64,000 bases of DNA from an uncultured Maribacter sp. (GTDB lineage Bacteria; Bacteroidota; Bacteroidia; Flavobacteriales; Flavobacteriaceae), in NCBI GenBank assembly GCA_947504045.1, contig CANNFY010000002.1, forward strand, positions 434,001 to 498,000. Direction: 5' to 3'. Shown piece by piece: positions 1-10,020 of this stretch. The notes under the pieces were generated by a model. It was not told the origin of the DNA, did not search any database, and saw nothing but the letters and a program-made list of their open reading frames with translations. A program made the position numbers and the translations under genes. Numbering within the stretch: the first letter of the stretch is position 1; each line of letters opens with the position of its first letter.

Positions 1-278
1 TTAATATGTGTAATTCCTTTTTTCTTTAAAGCCGGAATTAATATTCTTATATCTGATATGTCTTTTATTGCTTCAATATAATGAACTTCCATTTTTTTTT
101 CCTCAAGAAAATCCGCATAATGTTTCATGCTTGCTCTATGGAAAGCAATTTTTTGTTTATGAAAGGAGTATTGATTAAAAAAAAGGTGTTCTTCTACTAG
201 ATATACAGGGGCTTTTCCTTGAAAAATTGGAGATTCTTCAAATAATTGATGCGGAAATACTACATTACATTTTTTCAT
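1..278 (-). CDS. cryptochrome/photolyase-related protein, partial (N-terminus only)
   Basis: The first 92 residues run off the left edge of the window. They begin [19 protein letters not shown] and resemble the N-terminal domain of the deoxyribodipyrimidine photolyase-related (FeS-BCP/PhrB-like) family, which opens with a short strand and a conserved 'H/DQL' turn. An in-frame TAA sits immediately before this ATG, so the start cannot lie further upstream. The ATG overlaps the stop of the DUF2256 gene in an ATGA junction, so the two are very probably co-translated. Family members usually exceed 480 residues and carry a 4Fe-4S cluster near the C-terminus; that part is not visible here. The photolyase, flavin reductase and DUF2256 neighbours support a light-dependent DNA-repair or photoreceptor role. 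Confidence 0.75.
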   Translation of the reverse strand, partial: MKKCNVVFPHQLFEESPIFQGKAPVYLVEEHLFFNQYSFHKQKIAFHRASMKHYADFLEEKKMEVHYIEAIKDISDIRILIPALKKKGITHI

Positions 279-403
279 TTATTTCTTCTACAACGTTCAC
301 TACAATATTTTACAACATCCCAATTCTTTTCCCATTTTTTTCTCCAACTAAAAGGCCGCTCACAAACAATACATATTTTTTGAGGAAGATTTTGCTTTTT
401 CAT
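275..403 (-). CDS. DUF2256 mini-protein (42 aa, zinc-ribbon-like)
   Basis: This 42-residue protein has an N-terminal Cys-x2-Cys (CIVC) and a C-terminal Cys-x3-Cys (CSERC) around a Trp/Lys-rich middle containing RPFSWRKKW. That pattern is typical of DUF2256, a tiny family found widely beside photolyase genes. The four cysteines could bind one zinc ion, which is inference. It begins one base after the flavin reductase stop and ends in an ATGA overlap with the photolyase-related gene, so it sits inside a tightly coupled operon. No biochemical role is established for the family as far as I know. Confidence 0.8.
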   Translation of the reverse strand: MKKQNLPQKICIVCERPFSWRKKWEKNWDVVKYCSERCRRNK

Positions 404-404
404 A

Positions 405-1031
405 TTAAAACTCGGGTACATCTTCTATTCTTACATAAGGATGCTTAGCTATCTTTTTTAAAGAGTAGTAACTATTTAATCCAGAAATACCTATACCGCT
501 AGTTGCCTCTAAATCTATATCCCCATCTACAAAAGCATTTTCCGGAAAAATTAAATGTTCTATTTCTCCTATAATTAACTTAGTACCATTTTGCTTAATA
601 TCTATTGCTTCTACAAAACGCATACCTATTTTAAAATTACTTTCTTTTACAAAAGGAGCTTTAAAATCTTCTAAATATTCTTCGGTTAGGTTACAGCGCT
701 TAAACTCAGATGTATTAGCATTAAATTTTGCTGAAGTGTAATGTGCATTTTTTATAAAATCTTTGGGAATATGATTTATAGTATAAACCTCATTTTCTAT
801 AATATTAAAATAAGTATGCCCCACTTCTTCTGTTTGTGGTCTTGTAATAAACCCTAATAATGGCGGAGCACTCCCTAGGTGAACTACTGAACTAAAAATT
901 GCTACATTAGTTTGCGCTTTATTATTTATAGTACCTATTAGATTCGCTGGTTTTATTCCCGTTACCGAATTTATTATTTTTAATTTTGTAACACGGTCTA
1001 GCTCCTCTATTTCTTTTTTAGTATACTTCAT
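405..1031 (-). CDS. flavin reductase family protein
   Basis: The 208-residue protein resembles the flavin-reductase-like, FMN-binding split-barrel family. The N-terminal half contains the usual flavin-pocket stretch ([21 protein letters not shown]) followed by a conserved RP-containing loop. Family members bind FMN or FAD and reduce free flavin with NAD(P)H, or act as flavoproteins. Its ATG overlaps the photolyase stop by one base (TAATG), so it is translationally coupled to that gene. An attractive but unproven reading is that it supplies reduced flavin or keeps the photolyase cofactor reduced. No signal peptide is visible, so it is probably cytoplasmic. Confidence 0.8.
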   Translation of the reverse strand: MKYTKKEIEELDRVTKLKIINSVTGIKPANLIGTINNKAQTNVAIFSSVVHLGSAPPLLGFITRPQTEEVGHTYFNIIENEVYTINHIPKDFIKNAHYTSAKFNANTSEFKRCNLTEEYLEDFKAPFVKESNFKIGMRFVEAIDIKQNGTKLIIGEIEHLIFPENAFVDGDIDLEATSGIGISGLNSYYSLKKIAKHPYVRIEDVPEF

Positions 1032-2488
1032 TATTTTTTATTTACATGCATTTTTAAAATACGATGCTTTTCTTTTTGCACTGCCGGATGTTTTTTATGT
1101 TCCCAATTTTTTTCTCTTGCAAGCCTTGCACTTTCTTGTAAATTAACAATTGGCAGTGGGTAATCTTCCCCAATAATTGTTTCACAAAAAGCTTGTTCTA
1201 TTAGTGTCATTTTCCAAGGCTCATGAATATGAGCTAGAGGAACTTTTTGTAATTCTGGAATCCATTTTTTTATAAAAACACCTTCTGGGTCATGTTCCTG
1301 AGAATTTTTCACTGGATTGTATAAACGTATGGTATTAACTCCTGTTGTTCCTGCTTGCATTTGAAACTGCGTATAATGGATGCCTGGCTCGTAATCTAAA
1401 AATTGCCTAGCTAAATGGTAAACGCCATGTCTCCAATCTTGGTCTAAGTTCATAGTTAAGAAAGAAACTACCATGGCACGCATTCTAAAATTAATCCAAC
1501 CCGTTTTTTCTACAGCACGCATACAGGCATCTACCAAAGGATAACCCGTATTTCCTGTTTTCCATGCTCTAATAAAAGCTTCGTTTTCTTTATGTGGTAA
1601 TAATTCATACCCTTGATTAATACAAACAGTTTCGTATCTACACTCTACTTCAAACTTTTGTATAAAATGACAATGCCAGTGTAAACGAGTTAGCAATGCC
1701 GAAAATGCCCTTGTACTGTTCTTCTTTTTAGGATGTGTAGCTACAAATTGATACGCTTGTTTTACACTTATATTTCCCCAAGCTAAATAAGGAGATAATC
1801 TACTACAAGATAGTCTGCTTTCTGCAGGTTTTGATATATGTAGTTGGTAATTAACCCCTCGTTTATCTACAAAAGATTTTAAATATTGCCAAGCCTTTTT
1901 TTCCCCTGCTGGTTGATATTTTTTTGGGTATTGCCTCCACCCTACTTTAATTACTTTTGGAATTAAAAAAGGATGTTTTAATGGTGCTATTTTAGATATT
2001 GAATACTCGTTTTGTATAACGGGCGAATGCATTTTATGATACCAAAGCGTAATCCAATCCTTTCTATTTTTTATTCCACGTATAATGCCATCGCGTTGCA
2101 ACTCTTCCCAAACTATATTATTTTGTTTAAAAAACAAACCTACTTCTTTGTCTCTTTCCCAAGTTATTTGCGTACCGCTTTCTTGATAGCTAAAAACGTT
2201 TCTTATTAAAAACTCCTTATCTAAGTATTCAAATATAGCTATAGCTTCTCCATAAAGTTCCTCTACACGCCTATGAAAAGGTTTTAAAACCGTATTTAAA
2301 TCCTGTATTGAATTATATATAAATTTTAAATGTCTTGGACTTGTATCTGGATATTCTATAATTGAAGGCTCGTATATATAAAGAATTTTATAAGGAATAC
2401 CAGATTGCTCTGCTTTAAATAAAGGTTCATGGTCTTGCGAACGAATATCTCGTTTTAACCAAACAATATTTATAGGTTGTTTTTTCAA
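1031..2488 (-). CDS. deoxyribodipyrimidine photolyase / cryptochrome family protein
   Basis: At 485 residues it has the length and two-part layout of the photolyase/cryptochrome superfamily. The N-terminal alpha/beta antenna domain starts NIVWLKRDIRSQDHEPL. The C-terminal FAD-binding helical domain contains TGYPLVDACMRAV, the NFRMRAMVVSF helix and the DYEPGIHYTQFQMQ segment. These bind FAD in a U shape and use blue light to split pyrimidine dimers or to signal. Where E. coli PhrB has a Trp-Arg-Glu motif, this protein reads WHCHF at residues 271-275. That places it in a less-studied branch rather than the classical class I CPD enzymes, so the substrate is uncertain. It is the second gene of the operon, 27 bp after the TIGR03643 gene. 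Confidence 0.85.
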   Translation of the reverse strand: MKKQPINIVWLKRDIRSQDHEPLFKAEQSGIPYKILYIYEPSIIEYPDTSPRHLKFIYNSIQDLNTVLKPFHRRVEELYGEAIAIFEYLDKEFLIRNVFSYQESGTQITWERDKEVGLFFKQNNIVWEELQRDGIIRGIKNRKDWITLWYHKMHSPVIQNEYSISKIAPLKHPFLIPKVIKVGWRQYPKKYQPAGEKKAWQYLKSFVDKRGVNYQLHISKPAESRLSCSRLSPYLAWGNISVKQAYQFVATHPKKKNSTRAFSALLTRLHWHCHFIQKFEVECRYETVCINQGYELLPHKENEAFIRAWKTGNTGYPLVDACMRAVEKTGWINFRMRAMVVSFLTMNLDQDWRHGVYHLARQFLDYEPGIHYTQFQMQAGTTGVNTIRLYNPVKNSQEHDPEGVFIKKWIPELQKVPLAHIHEPWKMTLIEQAFCETIIGEDYPLPIVNLQESARLAREKNWEHKKHPAVQKEKHRILKMHVNKK

Positions 2489-2515
2489 TAGTTAAGTTCT
2501 CCCTTAGTAGCTTTA

Positions 2516-2806
2516 TTACCGCTTACTTATTTTATTTCCAGATATTGCTCTTTGTCGCGAACACTTAAAACGAGAAATATCTGGATTACGTTTTTTTAAA
2601 TGTTTTTGACTAACGCCACTATTTACTCTTTTTCGCCAACGTTTAAAGCTTAAAGTTTTAAGATTTAGTCGCATTGTCTTTACAACCTCTTTTTCAGGTA
2701 AACCAAACTGAAACAAAATAGCTTCAAAAGGCGTACGGTCTTCCCAAGCCATTTCTATGATACGGTCTAATTCTCTTTCTGTAAATTCTCTTATTTTATT
2801 TTTCAT
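2516..2806 (-). CDS. TIGR03643 (DUF2805) family protein
   Basis: This small basic 96-residue protein starts MKNKIREFTERELDRIIEMAWEDRTPFEAI and continues with a helix ending in FGLPEKEVVKTMR, then a Trp/Arg/Lys-rich tail (FKRWRKRV). That layout matches the TIGR03643/DUF2805 family, which I know mainly from photolyase operons in Bacteroidota and proteobacteria. The first half looks like a helix-turn-helix, so a DNA-binding role is possible but not shown. It is the promoter-proximal gene of the minus-strand photolyase operon, and the region upstream carries repeated TTGTTTAA sites. Confidence 0.8.
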   Translation of the reverse strand: MKNKIREFTERELDRIIEMAWEDRTPFEAILFQFGLPEKEVVKTMRLNLKTLSFKRWRKRVNSGVSQKHLKKRNPDISRFKCSRQRAISGNKISKR

Positions 2807-2820
2807 ACAAAAATTAAAAA

Positions 2821-2922
2821 TTGTTTAAACCTGGTCTGTATTTAAATCATACTAAACATGTTCAACTAATTTAAAATTAAAGATACAAAATTGTTTAATT
2901 TTTTTATAATTAAATTAAACAA
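2821..2922 (-). promoter_or_regulatory. control region of the photolyase operon with TTGTTTAA sites
   Basis: The 312-base gap 2807-3118 holds no convincing gene. It contains TTGTTTAA at 2821-2828 and again at 2891-2898. The second copy forms a perfect 10-bp inverted repeat (TTGTTTAATT / AATTAAACAA, 2891-2900 and 2913-2922, 12-nt spacer). A looser TAAACA/TGTT motif lies near 2853-2862. Such spaced palindromes suit a dimeric repressor or activator. A light-responsive MerR-type regulator is a plausible guess given the photolyase genes, but no such regulator is encoded in this window. The rest of the gap, 2923-3118, is plain AT-rich sequence. Confidence 0.5.
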
Positions 2923-3118
2923 AATAATATTATATTAACTAAGATTTGATATTATTATTAACAATAAAGTCATATTTTAAAATCCTAATTCTTACTTTTC
3001 GTAGACATAACTTACTTTTTATAGAATAATACATATTTATCTAATTTTTTATGATGAAAAAGCTTTAAAATTGCTCCCGTAGTTATAGCTTTGCAAGCTA
3101 TTTAAAAAAATATTTTTT

Positions 3119-3577
3119 TTGATTATAGATTATATCATAGCATTTTTATGGAGCATATCTCCTTTTGGTGAAGCAAAAGTTGGTATACCTTTTGGTTTGC
3201 TTAAAGGGTTAGACAAATATTTAGTATTTATAGTTTGCTTAACCGCCAATATTTTAGTTTTTCCTTTAATGTTTTTCTTTTTAGAAAAAATAAATAAGTA
3301 CCTATTGCGCATGCACTTTTATAAAAAATGGGCATTATATGTTGCACGTAAAGCAAAAGTTGGTTCTGGAGACAAAATTAAAAAATATGGTTTTTGGGGG
3401 TTAATTTTCTTTGTTATGTTGCCAGTACCAGGAACAGGCGTTTATGCTGGTAGTATTGCTAGCTACTTATTTAAAATGGAAAAGAAAAAAGCCTTTGTTG
3501 CTAATACCATTGGTATATTTATTTCCTCGGTAATTGTATGGGTTACTACCTTACTTACCATGAAAGGTGTGCAATAA
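3119..3577 (+). CDS. small multi-drug export family membrane protein
   Basis: A 152-residue integral membrane protein of the COG2426/'small multi-drug export' family. It has about four hydrophobic segments, beginning with IIDYIIAFLWSISPFGEAKVGIPFGL. That opening carries the conserved P-x-G-E-x(2)-x-G-I-P-x-G signature, and a second VMLPVPGTGVYAGSIASYL block lies near residues 99-117. The start is not certain. The frame opens after a TAG at 3086 and holds no ATG before the conserved N-terminus, so I take the TTG at 3119. Despite the family name, substrates are poorly characterised. It stands alone, divergent from the photolyase operon. Confidence 0.75.
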   Translation: MIIDYIIAFLWSISPFGEAKVGIPFGLLKGLDKYLVFIVCLTANILVFPLMFFFLEKINKYLLRMHFYKKWALYVARKAKVGSGDKIKKYGFWGLIFFVMLPVPGTGVYAGSIASYLFKMEKKKAFVANTIGIFISSVIVWVTTLLTMKGVQ

Positions 3578-3737
3578 AATTATCTTACCTAAATAATGTA
3601 TTGTAGAATACAACTTACTATACACTACTACATTTTCTTAATTTTTTATTACCAAAATAAAAAACTATGAATTTTTACTAAGGATCGGTTAAAAATGTTT
3701 CCGCAACTTTGACGTATAAACTTTTAAATCTTACGTT

Positions 3738-4931
3738 ATGAAACACATTTTAACCTACAACATGTTGCTAAGTTGTGTATTTAGCTTAAGCGCAATTACA
3801 TTATTTGCACAAACCCCCACCTCTACTAACAAAATAGACACAAGAGTAAAAGAGTATTTAGAACTACAAAAACTTGGCTATTCTGATAATGCTATTTTTC
3901 AGGATTTAGGAAATGCACATTTTTTAATGGAAAATTACGAAACAGCTGTTTTTTGGTATTCCAAATTAAAAGAAATGGGAGATCTAGAAGGCAATTATAC
4001 TACTCGTTATAGTTATGCGCTTAAACAAGTAAAAACACCTAGTGGAATAACTACTAATAAAAATTGGGTGGCAGAAATAGAGAAAGATTATGGTGTTACC
4101 AAAAGCAAAACACATAATAACTTTAAAGATCTAGACTTTTTAAACACCAATGCAACCACTAGTTTAGAAACTTTAATAGAACAAGAAACTGCTCCTAAAG
4201 AGTTTAGTGCAGATAAAGCATTAACATATAAAAACGCTTATAAATCTCCTATTTCGGTAACCAAAGATGGTAAAACAGCTTATTTTAGTAAACCTATTTA
4301 TTTAAAACCCAAAACAGGTGTTCTTTCTAAAAAACAAATAGTATACAAAACGTACTCTGCAAAAAAAATAAATGGAAAGTGGACAAACATAAAAGAAATA
4401 GCACTTTGTCCTAAATATTTTTCAAGTATACATCCAACAGTTTCTGAAGACGGAAAAAGATTATTTTTTGCATCTAATATGCCTGGTACTTTTGGAAAAT
4501 ATGACATTTATGTATCCGAAATTAATGCAGATGGTTCTCTTGGTATTGCCAAAAACCTAGGGCAAAAAGTTAATACAAAAAAGAACGATTTATATCCTAA
4601 AATTGTAAACGGAACATCATTATTCTATGCATCAGAAGGCCATAAAGGTTATGGTGGTTTAGATGTTTATGTTTCTAATGTTGTTAAGAAAAAAGTAAGC
4701 CCATCAAAAAATTTAGGAGCATCAATAAATAGTAATAAAGACGATTTTGCAATTGCTTTTAACGGAAATGGAAATGGGTATGTAGTTAGTAATAGAGGAA
4801 ATACTACAAGTGGTTTACAACAAGTTGCATTTTCTATTAAACCAAAAAGAAAAGAGAAAAATATATTTAGTTCTTTAGAAGCTTTAAATACGCAAACTGA
4901 TTATACTAGCTCTGTTTTTGAAGATGAATAA
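3738..4931 (+). CDS. secreted PD40 (WD40-like) beta-propeller repeat protein
   Basis: The 397-residue protein opens with a signal peptide ending near ALFAQ. A TPR-like helical stretch follows (residues 35-90: DNAIFQDLGNAHFLMENYETA). The C-terminal half has PD40-type blades such as HPTVSEDGKRLFFASNMPGTFGKYDIYVSE and LFYASEGHKGYGGLDVYVS. This is the architecture of Bacteroidota PorE/SprE-neighbourhood proteins, but without the usual C-terminal OmpA domain, so it may not bind peptidoglycan itself. It lies 109 bp upstream of the PorP/SprF-like gene. The two probably form a periplasmic/outer-membrane pair linked to type IX secretion or gliding, which is inference from family and position. Confidence 0.75.
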   Translation: MKHILTYNMLLSCVFSLSAITLFAQTPTSTNKIDTRVKEYLELQKLGYSDNAIFQDLGNAHFLMENYETAVFWYSKLKEMGDLEGNYTTRYSYALKQVKTPSGITTNKNWVAEIEKDYGVTKSKTHNNFKDLDFLNTNATTSLETLIEQETAPKEFSADKALTYKNAYKSPISVTKDGKTAYFSKPIYLKPKTGVLSKKQIVYKTYSAKKINGKWTNIKEIALCPKYFSSIHPTVSEDGKRLFFASNMPGTFGKYDIYVSEINADGSLGIAKNLGQKVNTKKNDLYPKIVNGTSLFYASEGHKGYGGLDVYVSNVVKKKVSPSKNLGASINSNKDDFAIAFNGNGNGYVVSNRGNTTSGLQQVAFSIKPKRKEKNIFSSLEALNTQTDYTSSVFEDE

Positions 4932-5040
4932 TTGCAATAGTATAGCACGTATTATTCTAAACTACCTACTTTAGATAGTATGCACAAATGTCTCTTCTAA
5001 ATTTGGTAGAAGTCCCATAAAAAACCCAAATTTTAGTCTT

Positions 5041-6804
<1,764 letters not shown>

Positions 6805-6836
6805 CTAAAATAAATAATAAATTATTTTGTGCAATT

Positions 6837-6880
6837 AAAAGGAGGGCTCCGGGGGGAGAAATACTACCCTCCTTTTATTT
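6837..6880 (+). terminator. intrinsic terminator after the PorP/SprF-SPOR gene
   Basis: A 10-bp stem (AAAAGGAGGG at 6837-6846 with CCCTCCTTTT at 6867-6876) encloses a GC-rich loop and ends in a T-rich run, 33 bases after the stop codon. Confidence 0.85.
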
Positions 6881-7355
6881 ATCTAAAAAAAACCAAAATT
6901 TAGTACCTAAAAATAGCAATGAAATAAAAAACAATGCATTTGAACGAAATTTCCTACAAATACAACGAATGAAGACATTAATTTATTATATTTAATTGTA
7001 CAAAAAAAATATTTGTTTAACTTTAAAATCCCCCCAAATATGAAAGTAAAATTACTCTCTAAAAATCTTAATTCAAAAAAATTAACCCCAAAACGGCAAT
7101 GCCATTTACACTATTTATTGCACAAAAATTTTAGTATTCTACAGCGGCAATAAGTTAATTTTTAGCACTTATTTAAATTATTAAAGAGCCTTAAAACATT
7201 GTTTTACAGACGTTTTAATACTATCTAAAAAAGTAACTCTTTTTTGGAAAGGAAAACCTATGCTTTTTTTAAAGTAATAATGAGAAAAAATTAATTAAAA
7301 ACTTGAATTTTTAAAATCCCCCTAATTAAAAATACAAGTAGTAAAAACACGTTCT
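6881..7355. other. AT-rich intergenic region with a 13-nt direct repeat
   Basis: The gap between the terminator and the response regulator has no recognisable gene. It contains the sequence TTTAAAATCCCCC twice, at 7022-7034 and 7310-7322. The second copy lies 33 bases before the response-regulator start. The first precedes an unremarkable 37-codon open frame at 7039 that I do not call as a gene. The rest is low-complexity AT-rich sequence. Confidence 0.6.
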
Positions 7356-7976
7356 ATGAAAACAAATATGCACAGAATAATAGTTTTGGAAAAAGACCCA
7401 AATTACAATGCTATTTATAAAGAATATTTTAAAAATTATGAAGAATACTCCTTAATTGGTATTTATACTAGCGTTCAAGAAGTTATAGACAAATACGATA
7501 GTTTACAACCTAATATAATAGTGTCTGAAGTAAATCTATTACACACCAATGGTATAAATGGCATTGCTTTATTAAAACAAAAAGATCCTAATGTAAAGGT
7601 GATAATGATTAGTAAAAATCCATCTTTTGAACTCATAAAAAAGGCTTTTAAAAATGGTGCAAATGGTTATTTAACCAAGCCTTTAAGTTCTAAAAGATTA
7701 AAAAGAGCATTATACACAATCTCTTCTGAAGGCGCTATAATGAGTAATGATATAATTATGCAGATAATTCAAAATTTTCGTAAAAAAACCTATGCTTTAT
7801 TTTCTAGCAGAGAAAATCAAATTATTGACCATTTATGTGAAGGCGCTACTTATAAAGATATAGCTAATAGTCTATTTGTTTCCCCTAGTGCTATAAACTA
7901 TCATATTCAAAATATATATGAAAAATTGAATGTAAATAGTAAGTCCGAAGCTTTATATAAGCTTCAACAAATGTAA
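7356..7976 (+). CDS. LuxR/NarL-type response regulator with Glu at the phosphorylation position
   Basis: The 206-residue protein has an N-terminal receiver domain (about 6-125) and a C-terminal LuxR-type HTH (about 148-203: SSRENQIIDHLCEGATYKDIANSLFVSPSAINYHIQNIYEKLNVNSKSEAL). In the receiver the conserved Lys is present (YLTKP). The phospho-acceptor Asp is replaced by Glu58 (NIIVSEVNL), the N-terminal acidic pair reads EKD (12-14), and the switch Thr is Ser. It may therefore work without phosphorylation or sit in a permanently 'on' state. No histidine kinase is adjacent. ATG 7356 is used, though ATG 7368 would also keep the whole domain. A terminator follows. Confidence 0.85.
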   Translation: MKTNMHRIIVLEKDPNYNAIYKEYFKNYEEYSLIGIYTSVQEVIDKYDSLQPNIIVSEVNLLHTNGINGIALLKQKDPNVKVIMISKNPSFELIKKAFKNGANGYLTKPLSSKRLKRALYTISSEGAIMSNDIIMQIIQNFRKKTYALFSSRENQIIDHLCEGATYKDIANSLFVSPSAINYHIQNIYEKLNVNSKSEALYKLQQM

Positions 7977-7986
7977 ATAGTATATT

Positions 7987-8023
7987 TAGCTCCTATATTA
8001 AAAAAAGTATAGGAGCTATTTTT
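7987..8023. terminator. bidirectional terminator between the response regulator and thiH
   Basis: An 11-bp perfect stem (TAGCTCCTATA / TATAGGAGCTA, 7987-7997 and 8008-8018) is followed by T's on the plus strand and preceded by A/T-rich sequence. It serves the convergent gene ends at 7976 and 8022. Confidence 0.8.
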
Positions 8024-9131
8024 AAACTAAACTTCTATCCCAATCTTTCCAAACCACTTCATACCCTTGCGATTTTATCATTCTAGCAATTTCTAAGGTG
8101 GATCTTTCATCAGATATTTCAAACTGTTCTAAAGATTGTGGCTCTACACTGTAACCTCCTGGGTTAGTTTTAGATTCTGCGCTTATAGATGTAATTCCTA
8201 ACTTTATAATATTATTTCTAAACACTTCACTTTCTCTGGTAGACATAGATAATTCTACATCTTCATCTAACAACCTATATGCACAAATTAATTGTACCAA
8301 ATCTGCATCGGTCATTTCAACTTTTGGTTGTACCTCTCCTTGGTGTGGCCGTAATCTTGGAAAAGAAATAGAATACTTCGTTTTCCAATAGGTCTTTTGT
8401 AAATACTTTAAATGCATAGCGGTATAAAAACTATCTACGCGCCAGTCTTCTAATCCAAACAAAGCCCCAATTCCTATTTTATGAACACCTGCTTTACCTA
8501 ATCTATCTGGTGTATCTAAACGATAATCAAAATTAGATTTTTTCCCTTTCGGATGATGTATTTTATACGTAGCCTTATGATAAGTTTCTTGATATACTAA
8601 AACCGCATATAAACCTTCTGCAACCAACTCTTCATATTCTTTTTGCTGTAATGGCTGCACTTCTATACTTATATTAGAAAAGTGATCTTTAATTAAGCGT
8701 ATTGCATGTTTTAAATACGACACTCCTACTGTTTTATTTGCTTCTCCAGTAACTAATAAAATATGATCATATCCTAATTTTTTAATGTGTTTTATTTCTT
8801 TTAATATCTCTGCATCTGTAAGTGTTTTTCTAGGAATTTTATTAGTCATACTAAAGCCACAATAGGTACAAATATTTTGACACTCGTTAGACAAGTACAT
8901 TGGCACATACATTTGCATTGTATTACCAAAACGTTTTTTTGTAATTGCACTACTCCGTTGTGCCATTTCTTCTATAAATGGTTTGGCTGCAGGAGATATT
9001 AGTGCTTTAAAATCTTCTAATTCTATTTTTTCTTTTTGCAAAACGTTTTTCACATCAACCTCTGAAAATGAATAAATTTCTTTTTCAAGTGCATCCCAAT
9101 TATATGTATCAAAAGTGGTTTTAAAAGACAT
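8022..9131 (-). CDS. thiH: 2-iminoacetate synthase ThiH
   Basis: A 369-residue radical SAM enzyme with the CxxxCxxC cluster motif at C84, C88 and C91 (CQNICTYCGF) and the C-terminal biotin/thiamine-synthesis-associated region. ThiH cleaves tyrosine to dehydroglycine (2-iminoacetate) plus p-cresol, and ThiG uses the former to make the thiazole of thiamine. Length and motifs match bacterial ThiH well. It is the last gene of the thiamine operon, 76 bp after thiG, and the spacer holds a GGCTAATAGCC-type repeat. No thiF or thiO gene follows. Regulation is presumably through the TPP riboswitch at the front of the operon. Confidence 0.95.
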   Translation of the reverse strand: MSFKTTFDTYNWDALEKEIYSFSEVDVKNVLQKEKIELEDFKALISPAAKPFIEEMAQRSSAITKKRFGNTMQMYVPMYLSNECQNICTYCGFSMTNKIPRKTLTDAEILKEIKHIKKLGYDHILLVTGEANKTVGVSYLKHAIRLIKDHFSNISIEVQPLQQKEYEELVAEGLYAVLVYQETYHKATYKIHHPKGKKSNFDYRLDTPDRLGKAGVHKIGIGALFGLEDWRVDSFYTAMHLKYLQKTYWKTKYSISFPRLRPHQGEVQPKVEMTDADLVQLICAYRLLDEDVELSMSTRESEVFRNNIIKLGITSISAESKTNPGGYSVEPQSLEQFEISDERSTLEIARMIKSQGYEVVWKDWDRSLV

Positions 9132-9173
9132 TTTTTTTGCTTTAGTTATTTGCTTATGGCTAATTAAGTTTAC

Positions 9174-9204
9174 GCTAAAGGCTAATAGCCAAAAGCTAAT
9201 TGCT
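9174..9204. repeat. 31-nt GGCTAA-type palindromic repeat in the thiH-thiG spacer
   Basis: The unit matches 28 of 31 positions of the copy at 14055-14085. It contains the perfect palindrome GGCTAATAGCC followed by AAAAGCTAAT. Confidence 0.75.
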
Positions 9205-9207
9205 GTT

Positions 9208-9978
9208 TCAACTTAAAAAAGAAGTTAACGGACTACTAGCTTCTGCATGTTTTTGTATTGGCGCCAGTTTTGCATTATAAGCCATGCGCCCTGCTTCTAC
9301 TGCCATTTTAAAGGCTTTTCCCATAGATACAGGATCTTGAGACACTGCTATTGCAGTATTTACCAATACAGCATCTGCACCTAATTCCATTGCTAATGTA
9401 GCATGAGAAGGAGCTCCAATACCAGCATCTACTATTACAGGCACAGTACTCTGCTCTATTATAATTTCTAAAAAATCTTGTGTTTTTAACCCTTTATTAC
9501 TTCCTATTGGTGCTCCTAAAGGCATAACACACTGTGTACCAACCTCTTCTAAACGCTTACATAATACAGGATCAGCATGTATATATGGCATAACAACAAA
9601 ACCTAATTTAACAAGCTCTTCGGCAGCTTTCAAAGTCTCTATAGGATCTGGTAACAAATATTTAGGATCCGGATGAATTTCTAATTTTACCCAATTAGTT
9701 TCTAAAGCCTCTCTAGCCAATTGTGCTGCAAAAACAGCTTCTTTAGCAGTACGCACTCCTGAGGTATTTGGCAATAAACTTATATGCTTTTCTTTTAAAT
9801 GTATTAGTATATCATCACTTTGATCTTTAACGTCTACACGTTTTAAAGCAACTGTAACCAACTCACTTTCAGAAGCCAAAATAGCTTCTCGCATTAATTT
9901 AGAACTACTAAACTTTCCGGTACCAGTAAATAATCTGGAACTAAATGTTTTGTCTGCTATCTGTAATTTATCATTCAT
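9208..9978 (-). CDS. thiG: thiazole synthase ThiG
   Basis: The 256-residue TIM-barrel protein has the ThiG hallmarks: an N-terminal [10 protein letters not shown], the [17 protein letters not shown] segment with the Lys expected to form a Schiff base with deoxyxylulose phosphate, and the [29 protein letters not shown] phosphate-binding end. ThiG joins DXP, 2-iminoacetate (from ThiH) and ThiS-thiocarboxylate sulfur into the thiazole phosphate. It lies between thiE and thiH in the operon, with short spacers on both sides. Length is normal and no key segment is missing. Confidence 0.95.
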   Translation of the reverse strand: MNDKLQIADKTFSSRLFTGTGKFSSSKLMREAILASESELVTVALKRVDVKDQSDDILIHLKEKHISLLPNTSGVRTAKEAVFAAQLAREALETNWVKLEIHPDPKYLLPDPIETLKAAEELVKLGFVVMPYIHADPVLCKRLEEVGTQCVMPLGAPIGSNKGLKTQDFLEIIIEQSTVPVIVDAGIGAPSHATLAMELGADAVLVNTAIAVSQDPVSMGKAFKMAVEAGRMAYNAKLAPIQKHAEASSPLTSFLS

Positions 9979-10020
9979 TTTATATAGCTTTTACTTATTT
10001 TGCTTTTGGCTAATCATTAT

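Noticed and set aside
227-448. Plus-strand 73-codon frame across the DUF2256 region
   Set aside because: It runs opposite a densely coupled operon and has no similarity; the minus-strand genes are clearly better.
7039-7152. 37-codon open frame after the first TTTAAAATCCCCC copy
   Set aside because: Short, no recognised protein pattern, His/Gln-rich by chance; kept only as part of the motif finding.
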